Assembly (NCBI GenBank): GCA_040397235.1
Contig: JBBAWH010000004.1
Span: forward strand, 62,001-126,000
Origin: Limnocylindrus sp040397235
Lineage (GTDB): Bacteria; Chloroflexota; Limnocylindria; Limnocylindrales; Limnocylindraceae
Direction of reading: 5' to 3'
DNA length: 64,000 nt
This document shows, piece after piece, positions 7,520-15,934 of this stretch (positions are counted from its first letter, which is position 1; the number at the start of each line of letters is the position of its first letter). Position numbers and translations under genes: made by a program. Below the pieces are notes generated by a model. It was not told the origin of the DNA. It saw only the letters and a program-made list of their open reading frames with translations, and made no database searches.

Positions 7520-10207
7520 CTAGCGGTCGAGAACGAAGACCGGGAGGCGATCAGGGTCGATGCCGAGCTCCTTGATCGCCGCGGCCGCCTCGGCCGGCGT
7601 GCGCTCGCCGCCACGCGCCAGGGCCACCATCGCGGCGGCGGTGATGTGCTTGGCGTCGACCGAGAAGAACTCACGGAGCGCCTCGCGGGTATCGCTCAGA
7701 CCGAAGCCGTCGGTACCGAGCACCAGATACGGCACATCGATCCAGGGGGCGAGAAGGTCAGGGAGCGCGGTCACCCAGTCGCTGGCGGCAACGATCGGCG
7801 CACCGCCACTGCCGAGCTGATCCTGCATCCACGAGGTTCGCGGCGCACTCTCCGGGTGGCGTCGATTCCAGCGCTCAACAACGAGCGATTCGCGGCGCAA
7901 CTCTGAATACGAGGTGGCGGACCAGATCTCGGCACGCACGCCGAACCGTTCACGCAGCAGGTCGCGCGCGGCGAGCACCTCGCCCATGATCGCGCCCGAG
8001 CCGAAGAGGCGAACGATTGGTCCGCTCGCGCTGGCATCAGCCTCGGCGAAGCGATAGAGGCCGCGATGAATCCCCTCATCGACATGTGTCCCCTCGGGTC
8101 GCGCCGGCTGCGCCTGATTCTCGTTGTAGATCGTCATGTAGTAGAGGATGTCTTCACGCCCGCCATGCATGCGATCCATGCCGCGGCGAATCAGTGCCGC
8201 CATCTCATAGGCGAATGACGGGTCGTAGGCGGCGACATGCGGATGCAGATGCGCGATCATCTGCGAGTGGCCATCGTCGTGCTGCAGCCCCTCGCCGGCG
8301 AGTGTCGTACGACCGGCCGTGGCACCAATCAAGAAGCCGCGGCCGCGTGCATCGCCCACCTGCCAGATTTGATCGCCCACGCGCTGGAAGCCGAACATGG
8401 AGTAGAAGACATAGAACGGAATCGTCGGCACACCATGCGTGGCATAAGCCGTCGCGGCCGCCTGGAACGAGGCCATGGAGCCAGCCTCGGTGATCCCCTC
8501 TTCGAGGAGTTGACCGCTCTGCGACTCGCGATAGCTCAACAGCAACTCAGAGTCGACCGGCTCATAGCGCTGACCGAACGGCGCATAGATGCCGCTCTGC
8601 TTAAAGAGTGGATCCATGCCGAAGGTGCGCGCCTCGTCTGGAACGATCGGCACGATCTGCTGGCCGATGTGTGGATCGCGCAACAGGTTGCGCAGCAGCT
8701 TGGCGAACGCCATGGTGGTGCTGACTGGCACAGTACTGCCCGCGGCGAACTCGGCATCGACCGCCACCTCTGGCGCGCTCCAGGTCACCGGATGCACGAC
8801 ACGCGTTGGGAGCGGGCCACCGAGTGCTGCCCGGCGCTCATTGATGTACCTAGCTTCTGGACTGTTTGGACCAGGGTGGTAGTACGGAGCCTCGGGGATC
8901 TTCTCGTCAGGGATCGGCAGTCCAAGTCGATCGCGGAAGGCGAGGAGTTCCGCCTCAGAGAGCTTCTTCGCCTGGTGCGTCACATTCGTGGCCTCAACCG
9001 AAGCCCCAAGTGAGTAGCCCTTCACCGTCTTCGCCAGGATCACCGTCGGAGCACCCTTATGCGCGACGGCTGAGGCGTAGGCGGCATGGATCTTGCGGTA
9101 GTCGTGACCGCCGCGGCGGAGGCGCACCAGATCATCGTCAGAGAGGTGCTTTACAAGCGCGCCGAGCTCTGGCTCTGGGCCGAAGAAGTGCTCGCGGATG
9201 TATGCGCCACCGGCAACGATGTACTTCTGGAACTCGCCATCTACGGTCGAGTCCATCTTGCGCACCAGATGCCCGCCAGCATCGTTCGCCAAGAGCTCAT
9301 CCCACTCGCGACTCCAGATAACCTTGATCACGTTCCAGCCAGCGCCGCGGAAGAGCCCCTCGAGCTCCTGGATGATCTTGCCGTTGCCGCGCACCGGGCC
9401 GTCAAGTCGCTGCAGGTTGCAGTTCACCACCCAGGTCAGGTTGTCGAGCCCTTCGCGTGCTGCAAGGGTCAGCGCGCCAGCGGACTCAGGCTCATCCATC
9501 TCGCCATCACCCAAGAAGGCCCAAACGCGGCTCCCCGATGTGTCGGTGAGGCTGCGGTTGTGGAGGTAACGGTTATAGCGCGCCTGATAGATCGACCCGA
9601 TGCCGCCGAGGCCCATGGAGACGGTTGGGAACTCCCAGAAGTCGGGCAATAGGCGTGCATGCGGGTAAGAGGGGAGGCCGCCGTGTCCGGCCGTCTCTTG
9701 GCGGAAGCGGTCGAGCTGCGGAGCGTTGATGCGCCCCTCGAGATAGGCGCGCGCATAGATGCCAGGGGCGGCATGCCCCTGATAGAAGATCTGATCGCCC
9801 GCGCCTCCCTGCTTGCCGCGGAAGAAGTGGTTGTAACCGACCTCATAAAGGCTCGCCGCACTGGCGTAGGTGGCGAGGTGTCCGCCGATGCCCGCGTGTG
9901 TCTTGTTTGCGCGAAGCACCATGGCGGCGGCGTTCCAGCGGATGATGTGTCGGATGCGCGTCTCCATCGCCTCGTCGCCAGGGAAGGCGGGCTCGTCACT
10001 CGTCTTGATGGTGTTGATGTACGGCGTGGTGACGAGGGTGGGGAGATCGACGCCAAGGTCTCGCGCTCGCGAGAGGAGGCGCATCAGCAGGAGCTTGGCG
10101 CGCTCAGGGCCGTGAGCAGCGATAGACCGCTCGATCTCGCCGATCAGGCGTGCCGTCTCCGTTGGGTCGGCGTCGGGGATCTGCTCAAGGAAGTCAAAGG
10201 TTCGCAC
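7520..10207 (-). CDS. aceE: Pyruvate dehydrogenase E1 component, homodimeric type
   Basis: An 895-residue E1 enzyme, close to the usual length of 887-930. It decarboxylates pyruvate with thiamine diphosphate and passes the acetyl group to lipoyl-E2. The ThDP motif starts at GDGEMDEPESAG and ends about 30 residues later in VVNCN; the GGHLATYASAASLYEVGYNHFF active-site region is conserved, and the C-terminal transketolase-like domain runs to LPVFVLDR. The start is GTG 10207 (VRTFDFLEQIPD). The frame stays open about 80 residues further, but that extension is Arg/Gly-rich and overlaps the divergent nicotinamidase gene. E2 and E3 genes are not in this window. Confidence 0.93.
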   Translation of the reverse strand: MRTFDFLEQIPDADPTETARLIGEIERSIAAHGPERAKLLLMRLLSRARDLGVDLPTLVTTPYINTIKTSDEPAFPGDEAMETRIRHIIRWNAAAMVLRANKTHAGIGGHLATYASAASLYEVGYNHFFRGKQGGAGDQIFYQGHAAPGIYARAYLEGRINAPQLDRFRQETAGHGGLPSYPHARLLPDFWEFPTVSMGLGGIGSIYQARYNRYLHNRSLTDTSGSRVWAFLGDGEMDEPESAGALTLAAREGLDNLTWVVNCNLQRLDGPVRGNGKIIQELEGLFRGAGWNVIKVIWSREWDELLANDAGGHLVRKMDSTVDGEFQKYIVAGGAYIREHFFGPEPELGALVKHLSDDDLVRLRRGGHDYRKIHAAYASAVAHKGAPTVILAKTVKGYSLGASVEATNVTHQAKKLSEAELLAFRDRLGLPIPDEKIPEAPYYHPGPNSPEARYINERRAALGGPLPTRVVHPVTWSAPEVAVDAEFAAGSTVPVSTTMAFAKLLRNLLRDPHIGQQIVPIVPDEARTFGMDPLFKQSGIYAPFGQRYEPVDSELLLSYRESQSGQLLEEGITEAGSMASFQAAATAYATHGVPTIPFYVFYSMFGFQRVGDQIWQVGDARGRGFLIGATAGRTTLAGEGLQHDDGHSQMIAHLHPHVAAYDPSFAYEMAALIRRGMDRMHGGREDILYYMTIYNENQAQPARPEGTHVDEGIHRGLYRFAEADASASGPIVRLFGSGAIMGEVLAARDLLRERFGVRAEIWSATSYSELRRESLVVERWNRRHPESAPRTSWMQDQLGSGGAPIVAASDWVTALPDLLAPWIDVPYLVLGTDGFGLSDTREALREFFSVDAKHITAAAMVALARGGERTPAEAAAAIKELGIDPDRLPVFVLDR

Positions 10208-10245
10208 GATTCCACAAGGGTAGCGCCCCGTGCGAGGATGCGGGT

Positions 10246-10836
10246 ATGGCAAAACCGCAGCGTGCTCTTCTGATCGTCGACCTGCAGGTCGACTTCGGCG
10301 ACCCCTCGGGGAGCCTCTTCGTTGCCGGTGCCCACGCCGCCCTCCCCCACGTGCTGCGCCTCGTTGAGCGCGCCCGGGCCCACGGCGAGCTCGTGGTGTG
10401 GAGCCAGGACTGGCACCCTGAGAGCACACCGCACTTCGCCCCACAGGGCGGCACCTGGCCGGTGCACTGCGTCGCGGGGAGCCCAGGGGCCGAACTCCTG
10501 CCCGAGGCGGTCTTGGCGCAACGGCCCGGCGATGTGGTGATTCGCAAAGGGGTCGCCGGCGAGGATGGCTACAGCGCCTTCTCGCTGCGCAATCCGATCA
10601 CCGGTGAGGTTCGCTCCACCGAACTTGCGGCGCTCCTTCACAGCTCTGGTGTGACGCTCGTGACGGTCTGTGGCCTTGCGACCGACTGGTGCGTCAAGGC
10701 AACCGCACTCGATGCGCTCACCACGGGATTCACCGTTGAGGTAGCCGTCGCCGCAACCGCCGGCGTTGAGCTGCGCGAAGGCGACACCGCCGCAGCACTG
10801 CAAGAGATTGAGTCTGCGGGCGGAGTACTTATCTAA
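10246..10836 (+). CDS. pncA: Nicotinamidase (isochorismatase superfamily)
   Basis: A 196-residue cysteine hydrolase that would convert nicotinamide to nicotinate for NAD salvage. The expected triad is visible: Asp12 in LIVDLQVDF, a lysine in VIRKG and the nucleophilic cysteine in TDWCVKATA. The metal site follows nicotinamidases with SQDWHPEST and a nearby His-Phe. ATG 10246 is preceded six bases earlier by GAGGAT, a weak -10-like hexamer, suggesting a leaderless message. It is divergent from aceE with 38 bases between starts and overlaps the next gene by one base. Confidence 0.88.
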   Translation: MAKPQRALLIVDLQVDFGDPSGSLFVAGAHAALPHVLRLVERARAHGELVVWSQDWHPESTPHFAPQGGTWPVHCVAGSPGAELLPEAVLAQRPGDVVIRKGVAGEDGYSAFSLRNPITGEVRSTELAALLHSSGVTLVTVCGLATDWCVKATALDALTTGFTVEVAVAATAGVELREGDTAAALQEIESAGGVLI

Positions 10837-11375
10837 TGACACTGCTCTTGATCGCTGCGTTCGGCCTCATCGGTGCCGTAGTCGTTGAACTACTGCTCGG
10901 GCGACTCATCAACTCAGGTGCGATCCGACGCCCCGAGATCAACCTCACGATTGAGATTGCAGCACCGCGCTCCGCCGTGTGGGCCTACGCCTCAGACATT
11001 GCGCGTCAGCCCGAATGGATGCACGAGATGAAGCGCGTTGAGATGCTCACGCCACCACCGGTTCAGCCCGGGTCGCGCGGTCGCGCCACCGTACGCATCT
11101 TCGGCATCTCGACGACCGACGATGTAGTGATCACCCAGTTCGACCCACCGAGCACCTTCGCGATTCGGCACGAGGGGAAGTTTGTTGGCGAGGGGCTACT
11201 GCGCTTCACAGAGATTGATGCAGAGCACACGCTCATCAATTGGATGGAGTACCTACGGCCGCCGCTCTTTGCAAACATCGGAGGATTCGTTCAGCGGCCA
11301 ATCCTCGGTGCGATCTTTCGTTCGGATCTGCGCCATCTGAAGCGCATCCTTGAAGAGGGCTCGACGGCGAACTAG
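10836..11375 (+). CDS. Membrane-anchored SRPBCC (START-like) family protein
   Basis: A 179-residue protein with one N-terminal transmembrane helix (about residues 2-20), followed by a polyketide-cyclase/START-like lipid-binding domain: an INLTIEIAAPRSAVWAYASD beginning and a long C-terminal helix. Such domains bind hydrophobic ligands; no catalytic residue can be named. It starts within the nicotinamidase stop (TAATG). Its stop overlaps that of the convergent zinc-ribbon gene in a shared CTAG. Confidence 0.72.
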   Translation: MTLLLIAAFGLIGAVVVELLLGRLINSGAIRRPEINLTIEIAAPRSAVWAYASDIARQPEWMHEMKRVEMLTPPPVQPGSRGRATVRIFGISTTDDVVITQFDPPSTFAIRHEGKFVGEGLLRFTEIDAEHTLINWMEYLRPPLFANIGGFVQRPILGAIFRSDLRHLKRILEEGSTAN

Positions 11376-11833
11376 TTCCCGCAGGAGATCTCGAGTGGGA
11401 TGGGGTCGCTGCCGAAGCTCTTGAGCTGACGATCGAGGGTGGCCGTTGCCCCCGGCTCAATGCGCGGCGTGGAGATGATCTCGGAGAGGCCGGCGCTGCC
11501 GATCTCGCTCGTCGTGACCTGGCAGGTGGCGGATCCTGCGGTAGCTCCTGTGTTCGTGACCGTGATCGCCACGGCGAGTCCACCAGGCACTGAGTCGGCG
11601 GCGCTCATCGCAACGGTGAATGGGCCGATCCCTCGTGACGCGCTCCCTGCGAGGGAGGCCAGAAGGAGCACCGCAGCCCCGATGCCGAGAAAGACGGTGC
11701 CGTGCGCCTGGCTCGCTGCTGGCTGCGCAAGGCCCAGTGGGTTGCAGCGCTCGCAGAGTGCCGTCTGCAACGAGACAGGCGCGCCGCAGCGAACGCACGC
11801 CTGCATCTGGTTGCGCACCGGTGTTTCGCTCAT
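11372..11833 (-). CDS. Zinc-ribbon membrane protein of unknown function
   Basis: A 153-residue protein. The N-terminus has CVRCG and CERCN, two CxxC pairs that could bind zinc, followed by a linker, one transmembrane helix (about residues 45-62) and an exported beta-rich domain with two cysteines. ATG 11833 lies 7 bases after the stop of the upstream LLM oxidoreductase gene, so they may be co-transcribed. I do not recognise a named family. Its stop overlaps the SRPBCC stop in CTAG. Confidence 0.6.
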   Translation of the reverse strand: MSETPVRNQMQACVRCGAPVSLQTALCERCNPLGLAQPAASQAHGTVFLGIGAAVLLLASLAGSASRGIGPFTVAMSAADSVPGGLAVAITVTNTGATAGSATCQVTTSEIGSAGLSEIISTPRIEPGATATLDRQLKSFGSDPIPLEISCGN

Positions 11834-11840
11834 GCGGACA

Positions 11841-12689
11841 TCATCGCAGTTTCGCCAGAAGCTGGAGCGCCTCTTCGGCATCGCGTTCGGTGCGCACCGT
11901 GACGATTAGTCCATCGGCACCGGCCGCGCGCGCCTCTGCAAGTACCCCCTGCGGATCTCCTCCGAACGGCGAATCGACTAGTCGCTCGCTCGCACTCAGC
12001 TGGTGCAGCAGGTGCGTGCGCACCGGCGGTTCGGCGCGACCAGCGGCGCGTTCGCGCTCGCGCAGCTGCGCGAGCCCTGCAGCAAATGTTTCTGCTGGGG
12101 CCACCCACTCATCGGCAAAAGAGGCCGCAAGGCTGATCGAGCTCGGATGGTCGCCAGCGATCAGCAGGCGCAAACGGGCGCCTGGACGTGGGGCACTCGC
12201 CGCACCGTTCAGACTTCCTGGCGCGGTCAACGTGAGTCGCTCGAGCGGATCGCCGCCCAGCATTGCGCGCGCAACCGCAACCTGTTCGGTCAGCGCCGCG
12301 ATGCGCTCCCCCACTTCGCCGTAGGGCATGCCCAGCGCATCGTGCTCTGCAGCATCACCGCCAGCACCAACGCCGAGCGTGAATCGCCCCGGAGCGATCG
12401 CGTCGAGTGTCGCCGCAATCTTTGCGGTGAGCGCTGGATGCCGCTTCGTCACATCGAGCACCAGCGTGCCGACGCGCAGATTCGGATTCAGCGCGAGGGC
12501 TGCGGCGGCGAGGCTCGTTGCCTCAAGCACCGGGCGCTCCGGCGCGCCACGCCCCATAAGGTGATCCCAGATCCAGATGCGATCAATCGGCGCTGTTGCA
12601 AGCCGCGCAGCGGCGCGCAACCACGCATCTCCTTCGAGGCCGATGGTGCCGAGGGCGACGCCGATTGTGAGCGGCGCAGTTCGCGTCAC
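11841..12689 (-). CDS. LLM-class flavin/F420-dependent oxidoreductase
   Basis: A 282-residue TIM-barrel protein of the luciferase-like monooxygenase class. The LGVGAGGD phosphate-binding loop and the RHPALTAKIAATLDAIAPGRF segment are typical of F420-binding members; the cofactor is inferred from these and from the F420 genes nearby. The substrate is unknown. The start is GTG 12689, just after the nucleoside phosphorylase stop region. It ends 7 bases before the zinc-ribbon gene. Confidence 0.78.
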   Translation of the reverse strand: MTRTAPLTIGVALGTIGLEGDAWLRAAARLATAPIDRIWIWDHLMGRGAPERPVLEATSLAAAALALNPNLRVGTLVLDVTKRHPALTAKIAATLDAIAPGRFTLGVGAGGDAAEHDALGMPYGEVGERIAALTEQVAVARAMLGGDPLERLTLTAPGSLNGAASAPRPGARLRLLIAGDHPSSISLAASFADEWVAPAETFAAGLAQLRERERAAGRAEPPVRTHLLHQLSASERLVDSPFGGDPQGVLAEARAAGADGLIVTVRTERDAEEALQLLAKLR

Positions 12690-12700
12690 GGGTGAGCGGG

Positions 12701-13480
12701 CTAGCGAGCGCCGAGCGTCTCGGCGGCCTTCAGCGCAGCACCGATCGTTAGGTCAATGCGCTTGATCAACTCATCTTCAGGGAGTCGGTACCACGGCTCA
12801 CTACCACCCTTGCGGGCCTCGGCGACAACCTTCGCATCGCGGATCGTGTCAGACACGGTGAGAATCGTTCCGGCGCGAACTGGTCGACCCTTGGCACGCT
12901 CGCGCATCGCTAGCAAGAAGATTGCGGCTGACTCCATCTCTACGCCGAGATAGCCGCGTGCACCCCATCGAGCTGTGCCGGCCGGATTCGGATCGTAGAA
13001 GACGTCAGAGGTGACGATCGGTCCAACATGGGTGGTCAAGCCCTCGGCCTTTGCGGCGGCGACAAGGACGTTCGTCACATCGAAGTCGGCCGTTGGCGCA
13101 GTCGGCTCGTCGAATCCAAGGATTGGTCCGATGCCGCTGCTTGCAACCGCAGCCGAGGCGACAATCACATCACCCGTCTCAAGATGCAGGAAGCCGCCGC
13201 AGGTGCCGATGCGCACGAACGTCTCAACACCGAGATTCAGCAGCTCTTCCATCACGATGCTGGTTGTTGGCGTCCCCATCCCCGTCGTCTGCACGCTCAC
13301 CGGCACGCCGTTGATGGTTCCCGTGTAGCCGAGGAGGCCACGATGCTCATTGACGAGCTTCGCCTTCTCGAGTCCGCCATCGAATCGCGCTGCGATCCGC
13401 TTGGAGCGGTTCGGGTCTCCCGGCATGAGGACGATTGGGGCGTAGTCGCCGCTCTCGGCGTGTAGGTGGATCTGGGCCAT
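12701..13480 (-). CDS. Purine nucleoside/uridine phosphorylase (NP-I family)
   Basis: A 259-residue nucleoside phosphorylase that would split nucleosides to base and ribose-1-phosphate. Landmarks: MPGDPNRSKRIA (phosphate-binding loop), RIGTCGG, the GVEMESAA ribose/base site and VSDT with the catalytic aspartate. The length fits hexameric DeoD/Udp enzymes; sequence alone does not settle purine against uridine specificity. ATG 13480 has a strong GGAGGTGCTCC leader, so a five-residue extension upstream is rejected. It is the first gene of a minus-strand group with the LLM enzyme. Confidence 0.85.
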   Translation of the reverse strand: MAQIHLHAESGDYAPIVLMPGDPNRSKRIAARFDGGLEKAKLVNEHRGLLGYTGTINGVPVSVQTTGMGTPTTSIVMEELLNLGVETFVRIGTCGGFLHLETGDVIVASAAVASSGIGPILGFDEPTAPTADFDVTNVLVAAAKAEGLTTHVGPIVTSDVFYDPNPAGTARWGARGYLGVEMESAAIFLLAMRERAKGRPVRAGTILTVSDTIRDAKVVAEARKGGSEPWYRLPEDELIKRIDLTIGAALKAAETLGAR

Positions 13481-13548
13481 GGAGCACCTCCGCAACTTCT
13501 GGGCCCACCTTAAGGACGGCGGGCTCCGTTGCGTGTAGCGTACGCCTC

Positions 13549-13992
13549 ATGAGCCCAAGAGGAATCCAGGATCTCGCTATTCGGACCTTTCTCGACCGAC
13601 CACGCTTCGGCACGCTCTCGACGATTGACGCCGATGGGGCCCCCTTCGCCGCGGTGGTCTGGTACGAGCTTGCGGGCGACACGATCCTGGTCAATAGCGC
13701 CGAGGGGCGCCGCTGGCCGGCAAACCTCCGCCGCGACCCCCGCTGCTCCTTCATGGTCGAGGACGAGTACGACTATGTGCAGATCCTGGGGCGGGCTCGC
13801 CTCGATGACGGCCAGGAGCGCGCCCAGGTGCAGATCGGGCGCATGGCGGCACGCTACCTGTCTGATCCCGCTGCGCTCGCCAGGAACATCAAGGTCTTCC
13901 GCTCCCAGCAACGTATTCTTATCGAGATCTACGCTGAGAGCGTTTTTGCAAGCGGCACTCCTGCCGCCGATCAGACGAAGGGGGATCAGTGA
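13549..13992 (+). CDS. PPOX-class F420-dependent oxidoreductase (split-barrel)
   Basis: A 147-residue pyridoxamine-phosphate-oxidase-like split-barrel protein. The FGTLSTIDADGAPFAAVVWY beginning and the RRDPRCSFMVED segment fit the family whose bacterial members often bind F420 rather than FMN. It starts an operon with an LLM enzyme, CofD and CofC-CofE, supporting F420 use. TAGCGT lies seven bases before ATG 13549, suggesting a leaderless mRNA. The substrate is unknown. Confidence 0.75.
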   Translation: MSPRGIQDLAIRTFLDRPRFGTLSTIDADGAPFAAVVWYELAGDTILVNSAEGRRWPANLRRDPRCSFMVEDEYDYVQILGRARLDDGQERAQVQIGRMAARYLSDPAALARNIKVFRSQQRILIEIYAESVFASGTPAADQTKGDQ

Positions 13993-13994
13993 TT

Positions 13995-14990
13995 ATGGGA
14001 ACTGGCGCCGCAAAGATTGGCTACGCCGCAATGCTCGAGCAGTTCGGTCCGACCGAGGTCGTTGGCTACTCCGTAGCCGCCGAGCAGGCAGGCTTCAGCG
14101 GCGTCATGGCCGCCGATCACTTCCAGCCGTGGGTGCCCGAGCAGGGCTCCGCGCCATTTGTGTGGAACGTGATGACACTGCTTGCCGAACGCACCAAGGG
14201 TGACGTTGGCCCTGGCGTCACCTGCCCAGGCTGGCGCATGCATCCGGCAACGGTCGCGCAGGCTTCGGCAACACTCGAAGCGATGTATCCGGGTCGCCAC
14301 TGGCTCGGCCTCGGCTCTGGTGAGGCACTCAACGAGCATGTCGTTGGCGGCTACTGGCCTGAAGTTGGCGAGCGCATCGCACGAATGTTCGAGGCGATCG
14401 AAATCATCCGCAAGCTCTTCACCGGCAAGGAGGTGAAGCACTCCGGTCACTGGTATCAGCTGGAGAGCACGCGCCTCTGGACGCTCCCCCCTGCCCCGCC
14501 ACCAATCTACGTGGCGACCGCCGGTCCAATCACCGCCAAGAAGACGGGTGAACTCTGCGACGGCATCATCACGGTTGGCGCTGCCGACGAGAAGATTCAA
14601 ACCGTCTTCGACAAGTTCGCCGAAGGGGCGCGCGCAGCTGGAAAGAACCCAGACACCATGCCGAAGATTCTGCAACTACACCTATCGTGGGCTCCAACCG
14701 ATGAGGAGGCACTTGCCAACGCCCTACGCGAGTGGCCGAACGGCGGGATGAAGTTCCCGAAGCAAGATATTCGCAACCCTTCCGACTTCCAGCAGATGGC
14801 AAAGCTCGTGCGACCAGAGGACTTTGCTGGGCGCATGGTGATCTCCAGTGATCTTGAGACGCACCGCAAGACGATTCAGCGCTACCTCGACATGGGCTTC
14901 GACAAGATCTACCTGCACAACGTGGGTCGGAACCAAGCCGAATGGGCCGCCGCCTTCGGGCGCGAGGTGCTCCCCGCACTTAGCGCGTGA
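13995..14990 (+). CDS. F420-dependent LLM-class oxidoreductase, G6PDH-like (TIGR03557 type)
   Basis: A 331-residue TIM-barrel enzyme resembling F420-dependent glucose-6-phosphate dehydrogenases and the TIGR03557 subfamily. Visible are YAAMLEQFGP at the N-terminus, the ADHFQPW active-site histidine region, VGPGVTCPGWRMHPATVAQ and LGLGSGEALNEH at the phosphate site. It may reduce F420 with a sugar phosphate or act as an F420H2-dependent reductase. I use ATG 13995 behind GGGGGATC; GTG 13989, overlapping the previous stop, is the alternative. It overlaps cofD by GTGA. Confidence 0.83.
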   Translation: MGTGAAKIGYAAMLEQFGPTEVVGYSVAAEQAGFSGVMAADHFQPWVPEQGSAPFVWNVMTLLAERTKGDVGPGVTCPGWRMHPATVAQASATLEAMYPGRHWLGLGSGEALNEHVVGGYWPEVGERIARMFEAIEIIRKLFTGKEVKHSGHWYQLESTRLWTLPPAPPPIYVATAGPITAKKTGELCDGIITVGAADEKIQTVFDKFAEGARAAGKNPDTMPKILQLHLSWAPTDEEALANALREWPNGGMKFPKQDIRNPSDFQQMAKLVRPEDFAGRMVISSDLETHRKTIQRYLDMGFDKIYLHNVGRNQAEWAAAFGREVLPALSA

Positions 14991-15934
14991 GCCCGCGCAT
15001 CGCACTCCTGGCAGGTGGCGTTGGCGGAGCGAAGCTCGCCCACGGCCTCCGCGCAGCACTCCCGGCTGGAGATCTCTCGATCATCGCGAACGCGGGCGAC
15101 GATTTCGAGCTGCACGGTCTCACCATCTGCCCAGACCACGACACCCTGCTCTATACCCTCGCCGATCTCGGCGACCGCGAGCGCGGCTGGGGTCTCGCCG
15201 GTGAGACCTGGAATGCCCTCGAGCAGTTCGGCAAGATCGGCGCACCTGACTGGTTCCGGCTTGGCGATCGCGATCTTGCCCTCCACATTCATCGCACCGC
15301 GCAGCTGCGCGCTGGCGGGCGCCTGACGGAGGTGAATCGCGAGATCCAGCGCAAGCTCGGACTCAGCGAAGCGCCGATCCTGATGGCGACCGACGATCCA
15401 CTGCGCACGCGCCTGCGCACTCCAGATGGCTGGATGGAGTTCCAGCCGTGGTTTGTCGGCGCTCAGGCGAAGCCTGAGGTTCTTGAGGTTGCCTTCGACG
15501 GCGCCGAGGCGGCACGCCCGACCGCTGAAACCCTCGGTGCCCTCGCCACTGCCGAGCGCATCGTGATTGCACCATCGAATCCGCTGATCTCGATTAGCCC
15601 GATTCTCGCTATCCCTGGCATCCGCGAGGCGATCGCTTCGGCACGTTCTCGTGGCGCACTCGTTGTGGGAGTCTCGCCAATTGTTGGCGGAAAGGCGCTG
15701 AAGGGGCCGGCCGATCGCATGCTCGCCGCCGCAGGGCTCGACGTCTCACCAGCGGGTGTCGCCAAGCATCTGACTGGACTGATGGATGCGCTCCTTGTTG
15801 AGACGTCGGACCTCACGCCTGCGCTTGCCGCCGCACTCACACCACACGTCCGCAAGAGCGTTGCTGCGCCGATCGTGATGTCTGACGATGCTGCGCGCCT
15901 CGCCGTGGCACGCGCCGTCCTCGCCGTTTCGTGA
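14987..15934 (+). CDS. cofD: 2-phospho-L-lactate transferase (F420-0 synthesis)
   Basis: A 315-residue CofD/FbiA homologue. It transfers the phospholactyl (or phosphoenolpyruvyl) group from the GDP-activated donor to FO, giving F420-0 or dehydro-F420-0. LLAGGVGGAKLAHGL at the N-terminus, NAGDDFELHGL and the conserved IAPSNPLISI region identify the family. The start is GTG 14987 inside the previous stop. The stop overlaps the CofC-CofE start by GTGA, so donor synthesis, transfer and glutamylation are encoded together. Confidence 0.92.
   Translation: MSPRIALLAGGVGGAKLAHGLRAALPAGDLSIIANAGDDFELHGLTICPDHDTLLYTLADLGDRERGWGLAGETWNALEQFGKIGAPDWFRLGDRDLALHIHRTAQLRAGGRLTEVNREIQRKLGLSEAPILMATDDPLRTRLRTPDGWMEFQPWFVGAQAKPEVLEVAFDGAEAARPTAETLGALATAERIVIAPSNPLISISPILAIPGIREAIASARSRGALVVGVSPIVGGKALKGPADRMLAAAGLDVSPAGVAKHLTGLMDALLVETSDLTPALAAALTPHVRKSVAAPIVMSDDAARLAVARAVLAVS

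Noticed and set aside
10208..10444. N-terminal extension of about 80 residues on aceE.
   Set aside because: Arg/Gly-rich, covers the divergent nicotinamidase gene, and homology begins at GTG 10207.
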